From Flavobacterium defluvii (GTDB lineage: Bacteria > Bacteroidota > Bacteroidia > Flavobacteriales > Flavobacteriaceae), in assembly GCF_900129555.1 (NCBI RefSeq), contig NZ_FQWC01000003.1:558001-622000 (forward strand): a stretch of 64,000 bases of DNA. Reading direction: 5' to 3'. Positions 45,976 to 52,947 of the stretch are shown here, in pieces. Below the pieces are notes generated by a model. The model saw nothing but the letters and a program-made list of their open reading frames with translations, searched no databases and was not told the DNA's origin. The position numbers were made by a program, and so were the translations under genes. Each line of letters starts with the position of its first letter. Within the stretch, counting starts at the first letter, position 1.

Positions 45976-46200
45976 ATGGCAAAAGTAATAATGGAGAGTT
46001 GGAGAGAAGGTATTAAAATGGTATCTCTAACTAAATTACAACATGAAAAGCTTGGTTTGTCTTTGCTTGAATCTAAAACAAATGCTGATATGCTTTTAGA
46101 AGATCAGATAATAATTTTAGAAATTGAAGATGAAAGTGTGGCTCTAGAATTTCTTGAAGAAGCGGATAGATTTGGTGTAAATTGTAGACTTTTAAGTTAA
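45976..46200 (+). CDS. Small L7/L12-C-domain-like protein
   Basis: 74 residues; an internal Met at position 7 is an alternative start. I do not know a named family. The spacing GIKMVSLTKLQHEKLGLSLL, ESK, then EDESVALEFLEEADRFGVNC ending RLLS follows the ribosomal L7/L12 C-terminal domain (KxxVIKxVRExTGLGLKEAK ... AxxxxxxLExAGAxVEL), a fold reused in small regulators. That likeness is my inference from the pattern. The gene lies 50 bases before a toxin-antitoxin pair, with which it may share a transcript. Confidence 0.6.
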   Translation: MAKVIMESWREGIKMVSLTKLQHEKLGLSLLESKTNADMLLEDQIIILEIEDESVALEFLEEADRFGVNCRLLS

Positions 46201-46249
46201 TTAATTTGATTAAATTTGTAACATTGATAATACTAGTAATACTGATAAT

Positions 46250-46456
46250 ATGCAAATCAAAAACCTATCTAAGTATAGTAATGCTGAAAAAATTGTTTTA
46301 GCAGAGCAGTTGTGGGACAGTGTTTCTAAAGATGATTTAGAAATTTCTGATGACGTAAAAAGGGAATTAGATATTCGTATACAAAATTTAGAAGAAGGAA
46401 AAACAGAATTATATTCTTGGGATGAGGTTAAAGCTCATTTAAAATCTTTGCGATAA
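46250..46456 (+). CDS. Antitoxin, addiction-module component family
   Basis: 68 residues. KYSNAEKIVLAEQLWDSVSK near the N-terminus, ELDIRIQNLEEGK and the C-terminal YSWDEVKAHLKSL are hallmarks of the short PF09720/TIGR02574 antitoxins, which pair with RelE/ParE-like toxins. The toxin gene starts on the base after its TAA stop. The antitoxin should cap its toxin through the C-terminal helix and probably represses the operon. Confidence 0.88.
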   Translation: MQIKNLSKYSNAEKIVLAEQLWDSVSKDDLEISDDVKRELDIRIQNLEEGKTELYSWDEVKAHLKSLR

Positions 46457-46756
46457 GTGTATAAACTTCATTTTGTAAAAGAAGCTTTATTTGATATTGA
46501 GGATATTGTTCTTTGGTATGAAGAACAAAGAATTGGGCTTTCTTACGATTTTGAACTTTGTTTGGAAGCGGGAATTGATTCTATTTCAAGAAATCCTGAT
46601 TTATTTCAAAAAAAGTATAAAAACATAAGAATGCATTTCATTTCAAGATTTCCTTATGGAATCCACTATCGAGTAGAAAAAGATCAAATAATCGTAATTG
46701 GTATTTTTCATACTTCTCGATCTCCTAAAAATTGGTCGAAAAGATTAAAGTTGTAA
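46457..46756 (+). CDS. RelE/ParE-family toxin
   Basis: 99 residues. The GTG at 46457 follows the antitoxin TAA with no gap, so a non-ATG start is the most economical reading. The fold pattern (YKLHFVKEALFDIEDIVLWY, ISRNPDLFQKKYKNIRMHFI, RFPYGIHYRVEKDQIIVIGI, FHTSRSPKNW) is that of ParE/RelE toxins, with the C-terminal FHTSRxP run conserved. I cannot say whether it cleaves mRNA or poisons gyrase. A repeat at 46761-46798 stands just beyond the stop. Confidence 0.88.
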   Translation: MYKLHFVKEALFDIEDIVLWYEEQRIGLSYDFELCLEAGIDSISRNPDLFQKKYKNIRMHFISRFPYGIHYRVEKDQIIVIGIFHTSRSPKNWSKRLKL

Positions 46757-46760
46757 AAAA

Positions 46761-46798
46761 AACTTAGGACCTTAGTATCTCAGAATCTCAGAACCTTT
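46761..46798. repeat. cttaggaccttag repeat
   Basis: AACTTAGGACCTTAGTATCTCAGAATCTCAGAACC..., a single copy of the sequence that forms the arms of the nested repeat at 22050-22179. It is placed straight after the toxin gene. Confidence 0.6.
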
Positions 46799-46911
46799 CA
46801 AAAAAAACAATTATAAATATCTCATTTTAAGCCGATTTTTTTATATTATCATACAAAACCTGCTAAATTTGTTAAGAAATCCTTTTTTGTTTCATAAAAT
46901 GCAATCTTTTT

Positions 46912-46942
46912 TTTGGTGCACTAAAAATAATTTATACATTCG
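46912..46942 (+). promoter_or_regulatory. Promoter of the Phe leader/pheA operon
   Basis: TTTG (46912-46915), 19 bases, TACATTCG (46935-46942): the Bacteroidota layout with one change in the -7 element. Transcription would start about 5-8 bases later, some 25 bases before the leader-peptide ATG. Confidence 0.65.
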
Positions 46943-46971
46943 CAGAGAATTTAAAACAAAACACAAACAAA

Positions 46972-47052
46972 ATGGCAAGTAACCGTTTTTATTTTAGCAA
47001 CAATTTTTATTTCTTCTTTAGTAGAAGTCAGGATTGTGCTATGGTTATTTGA
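46972..47052 (+). CDS. Phe/Tyr-rich leader peptide of the pheA operon
   Basis: A 26-codon open frame, too short for routine gene finders: it begins MASNRFYFSNNFYFFFSRSQ and ends DCAMVI before a TGA at 47050. Six codons are Phe and two are Tyr, with FYF and FYFFF clusters (46987-47019). It starts about 25 bases after a consensus-like promoter and ends 67 bases before pheA. The 5' arm of the antiterminator lies inside its last third. This is the classic layout of an attenuation leader: a ribosome that stalls at the Phe codons for lack of charged tRNA-Phe leaves the arm free. Confidence 0.9.
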   Translation: MASNRFYFSNNFYFFFSRSQDCAMVI

Positions 47053-47092
47053 GAAAAATTTTAAGACAAATAAAACTAATATACAATCCTGA
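47028..47092 (+). promoter_or_regulatory. Antiterminator pairing of the Phe attenuator
   Basis: TCAGGATTGT (47028-47037, inside the leader peptide) is perfectly complementary to ACAATCCTGA (47083-47092). The second arm is also the left arm of the terminator (47085-47113), so the two structures exclude each other. A ribosome that reads to the leader stop codon at 47050 covers the first arm and lets the terminator form. Confidence 0.88.
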
Positions 47093-47113
47093 TGCAAATC
47101 AGGATTTTTTTTT
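47085..47113 (+). terminator. Attenuator terminator upstream of pheA
   Basis: AATCCTGAT-gcaa-ATCAGGATT followed by T's (nine in a row, 47105-47113): a perfect 9-base stem with a strong T run, just 6 bases before the pheA ATG at 47120. A terminator directly in front of the first gene of an operon only makes sense as a switch. Confidence 0.9.
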
Positions 47114-47119
47114 GACTAT

Positions 47120-47947
47120 ATGACAACGAAAATTGCAATACAAGGTATAAAAGGTTCATTTCATCATCAGGTTGTGAAGGAGTATTTCTCTGAAAATGTG
47201 GATATTGATGAATGTTTGTCTTTTGAAGAATTGATCGATAGCCTTATTGCCGGAAAATCTGATCAGGCCGTTATGGCGATCGAAAATTCAATTGCAGGGC
47301 CAATTATTCCGAATTATGCTTTGATTGACAAGAATAATTTACACATTATTGGAGAGCATTATTTAAACATTCAGCAGAATTTAATGGCCCTAAGGGGTCA
47401 GAAAATTGAGGATATAAAAGAAGTTCATTCGCACCCAATGGCACTTTTGCAGTGTATGGATTTCCTGAAACAATATCCAAATATTAAATTGATTGAGGAT
47501 AAAGATACAGCCGAAACAGCAAGAAGAATTCAGGAAAAACAATTAACCGGAATTGCTGCAATTGCAAGTGTAACAGCTTCTGAAATGTACGATCTTGATA
47601 TTATCGCGTCATCGATTCAAACGATCAAAAACAATATGACGCGTTTCGTAATCATTAAAAAGCAAAATTCATTTTTGCCGGAAAGCGAAATCAACAGAGC
47701 GTCAATCAAATTTGAATTGGATCATAAAAGAGGAAGCTTAGCGGCGGTTTTGAATGTAATGAGCGATTGCAAACTGAATTTGACCAAAATCCAGTCGCTT
47801 CCAAAAATTGAAACACCTTGGAAATATTCATTCTTCGTAGATGTAACATTCGAGAAATACGAGGATTTTGCAAAAGCCAAAACGTTATTAAACATTATGG
47901 CAGAATATTTCAAAGTGTTGGGAGAATATAAAAATACTAGACCTTAA
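47120..47947 (+). CDS. pheA: Prephenate dehydratase
   Basis: 275 residues. It turns prephenate into phenylpyruvate, the committed step to phenylalanine. The periplasmic-binding-like catalytic domain has IAIQGIKGSFHHQVVKEYFS, AVMAIENSIAG and the catalytic Thr in NNMTRFVII. The C-terminal ACT domain reads KRGSLAAVLNVMSDCKLNLT and TKIQSLPKIETPW. The Phe-binding motif of the family, ESRP, is here QSLP, so feedback by Phe may be altered. There is no fused chorismate mutase; that activity is in the fourth gene of the operon. Expression is governed by the upstream attenuator (46972-47113). Confidence 0.95.
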   Translation: MTTKIAIQGIKGSFHHQVVKEYFSENVDIDECLSFEELIDSLIAGKSDQAVMAIENSIAGPIIPNYALIDKNNLHIIGEHYLNIQQNLMALRGQKIEDIKEVHSHPMALLQCMDFLKQYPNIKLIEDKDTAETARRIQEKQLTGIAAIASVTASEMYDLDIIASSIQTIKNNMTRFVIIKKQNSFLPESEINRASIKFELDHKRGSLAAVLNVMSDCKLNLTKIQSLPKIETPWKYSFFVDVTFEKYEDFAKAKTLLNIMAEYFKVLGEYKNTRP

Positions 47948-48043
47948 GTCTTAAAGTTGAAAAGTCAAAAGTCTTAAAGTCAAAAATAGAAAGTTAAAAA
48001 AGAGCCTAAGCCTAAAGCTTACGGCCTAAAGTAAATAAAAACA

Positions 48044-49189
48044 ATGATTACAACAGCAAAACGATTAGACACAGTTGAAGAATACTACTTCTCATCAAAA
48101 TTAAGAGAAGTTCGTCAGTTGATGTCTGAAGGAAAACCGATCATCAACATGGGAATTGGAAGTCCAGATTTGAGTCCGTCAAAAGCAGTAATTGAAGCAG
48201 TCGCTGCAGCAATTCAAGACGAAAACGGACATGGCTATCAAAGCTATCAGGGATTACCGGAAATGAGACAGGCGATGGCGGATTTTTATCGTGATCAGTT
48301 TGGTGTTGAAGTGAATCCGAATAATGAAATTTTACCTCTTATGGGTTCAAAAGAAGGAATTATGCACATTTCGTTAGCATTTTTAAATGAAGGCGATCAC
48401 GTTTTGATTCCGAATCCGGGTTATCCAACTTATACTTCGGTAACCAATTTGGTTCAGGCAGTTCCGGTTTATTATGATCTAAAAGAAGAAAATGGATGGG
48501 AACCGGATTTTGAAGCTTTAGAAAAATTAGATCTTTCGAAAGTAAAAATTATGTGGTTGGGTTATCCGCATATGCCAACAGGAGCGAGAGGAAGTTTAGC
48601 GTTATTTGAAAAATTGGTTGCTTTTGCTAAAAAACACAATATATTATTGATCAACGACAATCCGTATAGTTTTGTTTTGAATGATAATCCGATGAGTTTA
48701 TTGCAAGTTGAAGGTGCGAAAGATGTGGCTTTAGAATTGAATTCACTTAGCAAAACCTTCAACATGGCGGGCTGGAGAGTCGGAATGGTTTTAGGAAATC
48801 CTGAAATTATCGATGCAGTTCTAAAAGTAAAAAGCAACATGGACAGCGGAATGTATTACGGAATTCAAAAAGGTGCCATTGCAGCTTTGAAATGTGATAA
48901 ATCCTGGTTCGAAGACCAAAACAAAATTTACAGACGCCGAAGAGAATTAACAGAGAAACTAGCAGAAAAGCTAAACTGTAAAGTATATAAAGAAGGAGTT
49001 GGGCTTTTTGTTTGGGCAAAACTTCCAGAAGGAATTGAATCAGCAGAAAAGTTCATTGACGAAATATTATATGAGAAACATATTTTCATTACACCGGGAA
49101 CAATCTTCGGAAGTAATGGTGAAGGATATATCAGATTCTCATTATGTGTGAAAGAAGAAAAAGTACAAGAAGCGATAGATCGATTTTAG
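48044..49189 (+). CDS. PLP aminotransferase of the Phe/Tyr operon
   Basis: 381 residues, aminotransferase class I/II. Signatures: INMGIGSPDLSPSKAVIEAV, GYQSYQGLPEMRQAMADFYR, LIPNPGYPTYTS, and the PLP-lysine segment NSLSKTFNMAGWRVGMVLGN. In this operon it most likely transaminates phenylpyruvate and hydroxyphenylpyruvate to Phe and Tyr, although the sequence is also close to LL-DAP-type and aspartate/alanine enzymes. It lies between pheA and tyrA, 96 bases after pheA. Confidence 0.9.
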   Translation: MITTAKRLDTVEEYYFSSKLREVRQLMSEGKPIINMGIGSPDLSPSKAVIEAVAAAIQDENGHGYQSYQGLPEMRQAMADFYRDQFGVEVNPNNEILPLMGSKEGIMHISLAFLNEGDHVLIPNPGYPTYTSVTNLVQAVPVYYDLKEENGWEPDFEALEKLDLSKVKIMWLGYPHMPTGARGSLALFEKLVAFAKKHNILLINDNPYSFVLNDNPMSLLQVEGAKDVALELNSLSKTFNMAGWRVGMVLGNPEIIDAVLKVKSNMDSGMYYGIQKGAIAALKCDKSWFEDQNKIYRRRRELTEKLAEKLNCKVYKEGVGLFVWAKLPEGIESAEKFIDEILYEKHIFITPGTIFGSNGEGYIRFSLCVKEEKVQEAIDRF

Positions 49190-49196
49190 ATTTCAG

Positions 49197-49242
49197 ACTT
49201 GCGAACCTTGCGTAAATCCTTTGCGAACTTTGCGGTTAAATA
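49197..49242. repeat. gcgaactttgcggttaaata repeat, copy 2
   Basis: ACTTGCGAACCTTGCGTAAATCCTTTGCGAAC... ending in TTTGCGGTTAAATA. It matches 38506-38552 and stands in the gap between the aminotransferase gene and tyrA, 42 bases before the tyrA start codon. It does not form a strong hairpin. Confidence 0.65.
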
Positions 49243-49283
49243 AGGTTGGAATTTGGAATTTTAAAGTTAGAAATAAAAAGAGT

Positions 49284-50141
49284 ATGAAAGTATACGTAAT
49301 AGGAATAGGGTTAATAGGCGGTTCGATGGTGTTAGACATCAAAGGACGTTATCCTGATGCGACTATTTTAGGAATCGATAGTAAAGAACAGCATTTGCAG
49401 CAGGCAATTGATTTGGGAGTTATCGACGAAGCAGGAAGTTTTGAAGATTTACAAAAAGCCGATTTTGTAATTGTTTCGGTTCCGGTAGATGTAGCATTGA
49501 CGCTTCTGCCAAAAGTTCTGGATTTAGTTGGAGATAAAACAATTGTTTTTGAAGTAGGATCTACTAAAAAACCAATTTGCGAAGCAGTAGCCAATCACCC
49601 GAAAAGAAGAAATTTTATTGCCACGCATCCAATTGCAGGAACAGAATTTTCGGGGCCATCGGCAGCAATAAGAGGTTTGTTCCAAGGAAAGACAAACATT
49701 ATATGTGAAGTCGAAAAGACTGCTTTTAAATTACAGGAAAAAGCATTAAATCTTTTTACTTCAATCGGAATGAGGATTCGATATATGGACCCGACTTCTC
49801 ACGATAAACACATTGCTTACGTTTCGCATTTATCGCACATTAGTTCGTTTATGCTCGGAAAAACAGTGATGAATAAAGAAAAAGACGAACAGGATATTTT
49901 TGATATGGCGGGAAGTGGATTTGAAAGTACTGTTCGTTTGGCAAAAAGTTCACCAGCGATGTGGACACCAATTTTTAAGCAGAATAAAGAACATGTTTTG
50001 GAAACTTTAGAAGCTTATATCTCAAACCTGAGTCGGTTTAGAGATTTGTTGAAAGAAGAAGATTATAATGCCATTTTTGAAGAAATGGAAAGCACAAATA
50101 AAATTAAAGAGATATTAAACGGATTAACAATTAAAAAGTAA
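49284..50141 (+). CDS. tyrA: Prephenate dehydrogenase
   Basis: The frame is open from 49221, but the ATG at 49284 starts the Rossmann fold directly (MKVYVIGIGLIGGSMVLDIK); 285 residues. It oxidises and decarboxylates prephenate to 4-hydroxyphenylpyruvate for tyrosine. Typical segments: VIVSVPVDVALTLLPKVLDL, FEVGSTKKPICEAVANHPKR, THPIAGTEFSGPSAAIRGLF and the catalytic His region SHDKHIAYVSHLSHISSFML. No ACT domain is present. Third gene of the operon. Confidence 0.94.
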   Translation: MKVYVIGIGLIGGSMVLDIKGRYPDATILGIDSKEQHLQQAIDLGVIDEAGSFEDLQKADFVIVSVPVDVALTLLPKVLDLVGDKTIVFEVGSTKKPICEAVANHPKRRNFIATHPIAGTEFSGPSAAIRGLFQGKTNIICEVEKTAFKLQEKALNLFTSIGMRIRYMDPTSHDKHIAYVSHLSHISSFMLGKTVMNKEKDEQDIFDMAGSGFESTVRLAKSSPAMWTPIFKQNKEHVLETLEAYISNLSRFRDLLKEEDYNAIFEEMESTNKIKEILNGLTIKK

Positions 50142-50152
50142 ACTATAAAACA

Positions 50153-51235
50153 ATGGAAAATAAAAAAGAAATGAGAAAGTGGTTAGAAGATTTCAATTTA
50201 AATCACCCACTTGTGATAGCTGGACCATGTAGTGCAGAAACTGAAGATCAGGTATTGAAAATTGCTCATGAATTAAAAGATTCAAAAGTTAGTGTTTTCA
50301 GAGCAGGAATCTGGAAACCAAGAACGCGTCCGGGAGGATTTGAAGGTGTTGGTGAAATCGGATTAAAATGGTTACAAAAAGCAAAAGCTGAAACTGGTTT
50401 GTTAATGGGAACTGAAGTTGCTACTGCAGCTCACTGTAAACTGGCTTTAGAACACGATATCGACGTATTATGGGTTGGTGCACGTACAACAGCAAACCCT
50501 TTCGCAGTTCAGGAAATTGCTGATACATTAAAAGGAACTGATAAAATTGTTTTGGTAAAAAACCCAGTAAACCCGGATTTAGCTTTATGGTTAGGTGGTG
50601 TTGAGCGTTTACACATGGCTGGAATTGAGAAATTAGGTGTTATTCACAGAGGTTTTTCTACTTACGAAAAAACAAAATACAGAAACATTCCAGAATGGCA
50701 GATTGCTATCGAATTACAAAACAAATTCCCTGATTTACCATTAATCATCGATCCATCTCACATTACAGGAAACCGTAATATGATTTTTGAAGTAACTCAA
50801 GAGGCTTTAGATTTGAACTACGATGGTATGATTATCGAAACGCACTACGATCCAGACAACGCTTGGTCAGATGCTGCGCAGCAAGTAACTCCAGATTCTT
50901 TGAAACAAATCATCAAAGATTTGACAATCAGAAAAACGGATGATACTACAGATGAATACAGTCAGAAAATGAAAAAACTAAGAGCTAACATCGACGTTCT
51001 TGATGCTAACTTATTAGAACTTTTAGGAAAACGTATGAAAGTAGCTGATGAAATTGGTCAGGTGAAAAAAGATGCAAACGTTGCGATTCTTCAAAACAAC
51101 CGTTGGAACGAAATCTTAGGAAAAATGATTCTTGAAGGTGAGAAAAAAGGTCTTACTGAAGAGTTCGTTTTAAGAATGTTCAAAGCTATTCACCAGGAAA
51201 GTATTGGTCACCAAGAGAAAATTTTCAACGCATAA
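50153..51235 (+). CDS. Bifunctional DAHP synthase/chorismate mutase
   Basis: 360 residues in two domains. Residues about 1-260 are a 3-deoxy-7-phosphoheptulonate synthase of the KDO8P-synthase-like type (LVIAGPCSAETEDQVLKIAH, FRAGIWKPRTRPGGFEGVGE, GARTTANPFAVQEIAD, VKNPVNPDLALWLGGVERLH, LIIDPSHITGNRN). Residues about 270-355 form an AroQ-type chorismate mutase helix bundle (KKLRANIDVLDANLLELLGK, RMKVADEIGQVKKDANVAI, WNEIL). In such fusions the mutase acts as the sensor for feedback by prephenate or aromatic acids. The gene follows tyrA by 11 bases and closes the Phe/Tyr operon; its terminator is at 51336-51375. Confidence 0.94.
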   Translation: MENKKEMRKWLEDFNLNHPLVIAGPCSAETEDQVLKIAHELKDSKVSVFRAGIWKPRTRPGGFEGVGEIGLKWLQKAKAETGLLMGTEVATAAHCKLALEHDIDVLWVGARTTANPFAVQEIADTLKGTDKIVLVKNPVNPDLALWLGGVERLHMAGIEKLGVIHRGFSTYEKTKYRNIPEWQIAIELQNKFPDLPLIIDPSHITGNRNMIFEVTQEALDLNYDGMIIETHYDPDNAWSDAAQQVTPDSLKQIIKDLTIRKTDDTTDEYSQKMKKLRANIDVLDANLLELLGKRMKVADEIGQVKKDANVAILQNNRWNEILGKMILEGEKKGLTEEFVLRMFKAIHQESIGHQEKIFNA

Positions 51236-51248
51236 TTTTCTTTTCAAA

Positions 51249-51265
51249 CATATAAGTGATATAAG
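51249..51265. repeat. Lone half of the catataagtgatataag repeat
   Basis: CATATAAGTGATATAAG, the core of the inverted ends found at 18163-18328 and 63023-63220, but without a matching inverted partner nearby. Possibly a decayed copy. Confidence 0.6.
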
Positions 51266-51335
51266 ATAATTTAAGTTTTATGAAATAGTATTTCAAAATT
51301 TTCTTATAGCATTATTTGAAAATAGATTGTTTTTT

Positions 51336-51375
51336 AAAAATCCCTATTACTTTGAAAGAAGCGATGGGGATTTTT
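51336..51375 (+). terminator. Terminator of the Phe/Tyr operon
   Basis: AAAAATCCC pairs with GGGGATTTTT (51366-51375) across a 21-base spacer with minor internal pairing and is followed by gtttttaaaa. It lies 100 bases after the last gene of the operon. Confidence 0.6.
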
Positions 51376-51382
51376 GTTTTTA

Positions 51383-51466
51383 AAACATAGCCCAAGGTTT
51401 CAACCTTGGGAACGCAATCTCTATCCCAATCTTTATCTCTCAAGGTTGAAACCTTGGGCTATGTTT
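51383..51466. repeat. Cruciform repeat with self-palindromic arms
   Basis: 51383-51408 (AAACATAGCCCAAGGTTTCA...) is perfectly inverted at 51441-51466. Each arm also contains a near-palindrome, CCCAAGGTTtcAACCTTGGG, so it can form one long stem or two short hairpins. A partial relative (AAACATAGCC plus hairpin) is at 63077-63111. It fills most of the gap between the aro operon and rsgA. Confidence 0.75.
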
Positions 51467-51487
51467 AAAATTATTCATTTATCTTTG
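51454..51487 (+). promoter_or_regulatory. Candidate promoter of rsgA
   Basis: TTG (51454-51456), 23 bases, TATCTTTG (51480-51487), an exact -7 match. The -33 element overlaps the right arm of the cruciform repeat. The ATG follows 56 bases later. Confidence 0.5.
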
Positions 51488-51543
51488 CAGGGATTTAGGC
51501 TAAAAACTAAAATCAGAAATCTAAAATCAACAATTTGAATTGA

Positions 51544-52521
51544 ATGACAGGAACCGTTTATAAATCTACAGGAAGCTGGTATACCGTAAAATCTGAAAAA
51601 GGCGATTTTGTGGAATGCCGTATGAAAGGGAAATTTAGAATAAAAGGGATAAAAAGTACCAACCCAATTGCTGTAGGCGATATAGTCGATTATGAATTAG
51701 ACGAAACTTCAGATGCCGTTACGGGAACAATTCATAATATTCATGAACGAAAAAACTATATCGTTCGTAAATCGGTTAACTTGTCTAAACAGATTCATAT
51801 TATTGCTTCCAATATTGACCAGGTTTTCTTGTTGATCACAATTGATAATCCGCCAACAACAACCAGTTTTATAGATCGTTTTCTGGTTACTGCCGAAGCA
51901 TACGGAATTGAAGCGGTTTTGATTTTTAATAAAATCGACACTTTAAACGATCAAACATTAGACGATCAACTTTATCTCCAGCATATTTATACCGAAATTG
52001 GATATAAATGTCTCCGAATTTCCTCAACAGAAAACAAAGGAATTGACAAGCTGAAAGAAATGATGATTGGCAAAGTAAGCATGTTTTCCGGACATTCCGG
52101 AGTTGGAAAATCAACTTTGGTTAATGCATTAGAACCAAGCCTTCATTTGAAAACTTCCGTAATTTCAGAACAAAGCAAGCAAGGTCAGCATACAACCACT
52201 TTTGCTGAAATGTATGATTTGTCTTTTAATGCCCGAATTATAGATACACCAGGAATTAAAGGTTTTGGAATTGTAGATATGGAACCTTCAGAAATCAGTG
52301 GCTATTTTCCAGAATTTTTTAGATTAAAAGATCAATGTAAGTTTAACAATTGCTTACACAAAGAAGAACCACATTGTGCCATAAAAGCAGCTTTAGAAAA
52401 AGACGAAATTGCCTGGTCCCGTTACAATAGTTATCTTAAAATACTCGAAGGCGATGAAGAACATTACCGTACGGATATATATGGCGAAGATCGTGCAGCG
52501 AGTGATGAAACGCGCAAATAA
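51544..52521 (+). CDS. rsgA: Ribosome small-subunit biogenesis GTPase
   Basis: 325 residues. RsgA helps mature the 30S subunit. Order: an N-terminal OB-fold (GTVYKSTGSWYTVKSEKGDF, VECRMKGKFRIKG); the circularly permuted GTPase with the G4 motif NKIDTLND before the P-loop GHSGVGKSTLVN and the G3 motif DTPGIKGFG; and a C-terminal zinc site (CKFNNCLHKEEPHC). The permuted motif order is diagnostic. The reading frame ends 30 bases before the inserted four-helix-bundle gene. Confidence 0.95.
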   Translation: MTGTVYKSTGSWYTVKSEKGDFVECRMKGKFRIKGIKSTNPIAVGDIVDYELDETSDAVTGTIHNIHERKNYIVRKSVNLSKQIHIIASNIDQVFLLITIDNPPTTTSFIDRFLVTAEAYGIEAVLIFNKIDTLNDQTLDDQLYLQHIYTEIGYKCLRISSTENKGIDKLKEMMIGKVSMFSGHSGVGKSTLVNALEPSLHLKTSVISEQSKQGQHTTTFAEMYDLSFNARIIDTPGIKGFGIVDMEPSEISGYFPEFFRLKDQCKFNNCLHKEEPHCAIKAALEKDEIAWSRYNSYLKILEGDEEHYRTDIYGEDRAASDETRK

Positions 52522-52944
52522 TTGTGAATTTTGAATGGTAAATTGTGAATTATGGCAGATAATATAATTAAAACAAAGTCGTTTAATTTTGCATTGCGTA
52601 TAATTAAGCTTTTTCAATTTTTAAAAGAAGAAAAGAAAGAATTTGTTCTGAGCAAACAATTACTTCGAAGCGGAACAGCTATTGGTGCATTAGTAAGAGA
52701 ATCAGAACAGGCAGAAAGCAAAAAAGACTTTATACATAAACTTGCAATTGCACAAAAAGAAGCAAATGAAACAGATTATTGGTTGGAACTGCTTTTTCAA
52801 TCAAATTATTTAAATGAGAGTCAATATCAATCTATAAAGACTGACATTGTAGAAATAAATAAAATCTTAGCTTCAATAATTATTACTTCTAAACAAAAGC
52901 TAAGTACAATATAATTCACAATTTACCATTCACAATTCACAATT
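52520..52944. mobile_element. 425-bp cassette: helix-bundle gene within inverted repeats
   Basis: The left arm 52520-52553 (AATTGTGAATTTTGAATGGT...) and the right arm 52911-52944 (...ACCATTCACAATTCACAATT) are inverted copies, about 30 of 34 bases matching. They frame exactly one gene: the left arm contains the ATG at 52552 and the right arm the TAA at 52912-52914. Similar arms without a gene lie at 61648-61779. No transposase is encoded, so any movement would need outside help. The unit may be a mobile or formerly mobile cassette; that reading is an inference. Confidence 0.5.
52552..52914 (+). CDS. Four-helix bundle protein (23S rRNA IVS family)
   Basis: 120 residues: NFALRIIKLFQFLKEEKKEF, LSKQLLRSGTAIGALVRESE, ESKKDFIHKLAIAQKEANET and DYWLELLFQSNYLNESQYQS mark it as a member of the S23/four-helix-bundle family (TIGR02436), first seen in intervening sequences inside 23S rRNA genes and common as free-standing copies in Bacteroidota. 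Function unknown; perhaps nucleic acid binding. It sits between rsgA and dtd, which are core genes, and is framed by inverted repeats that touch its start and stop codons. Confidence 0.92.
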   Translation: MADNIIKTKSFNFALRIIKLFQFLKEEKKEFVLSKQLLRSGTAIGALVRESEQAESKKDFIHKLAIAQKEANETDYWLELLFQSNYLNESQYQSIKTDIVEINKILASIIITSKQKLSTI

Positions 52945-52947
52945 TCT

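Noticed and set aside
46772-46800. Short repeats near the toxin gene as a CRISPR array
   Set aside because: Only one degenerate unit with no regular spacers; it matches the dispersed repeat at 22050-22179.
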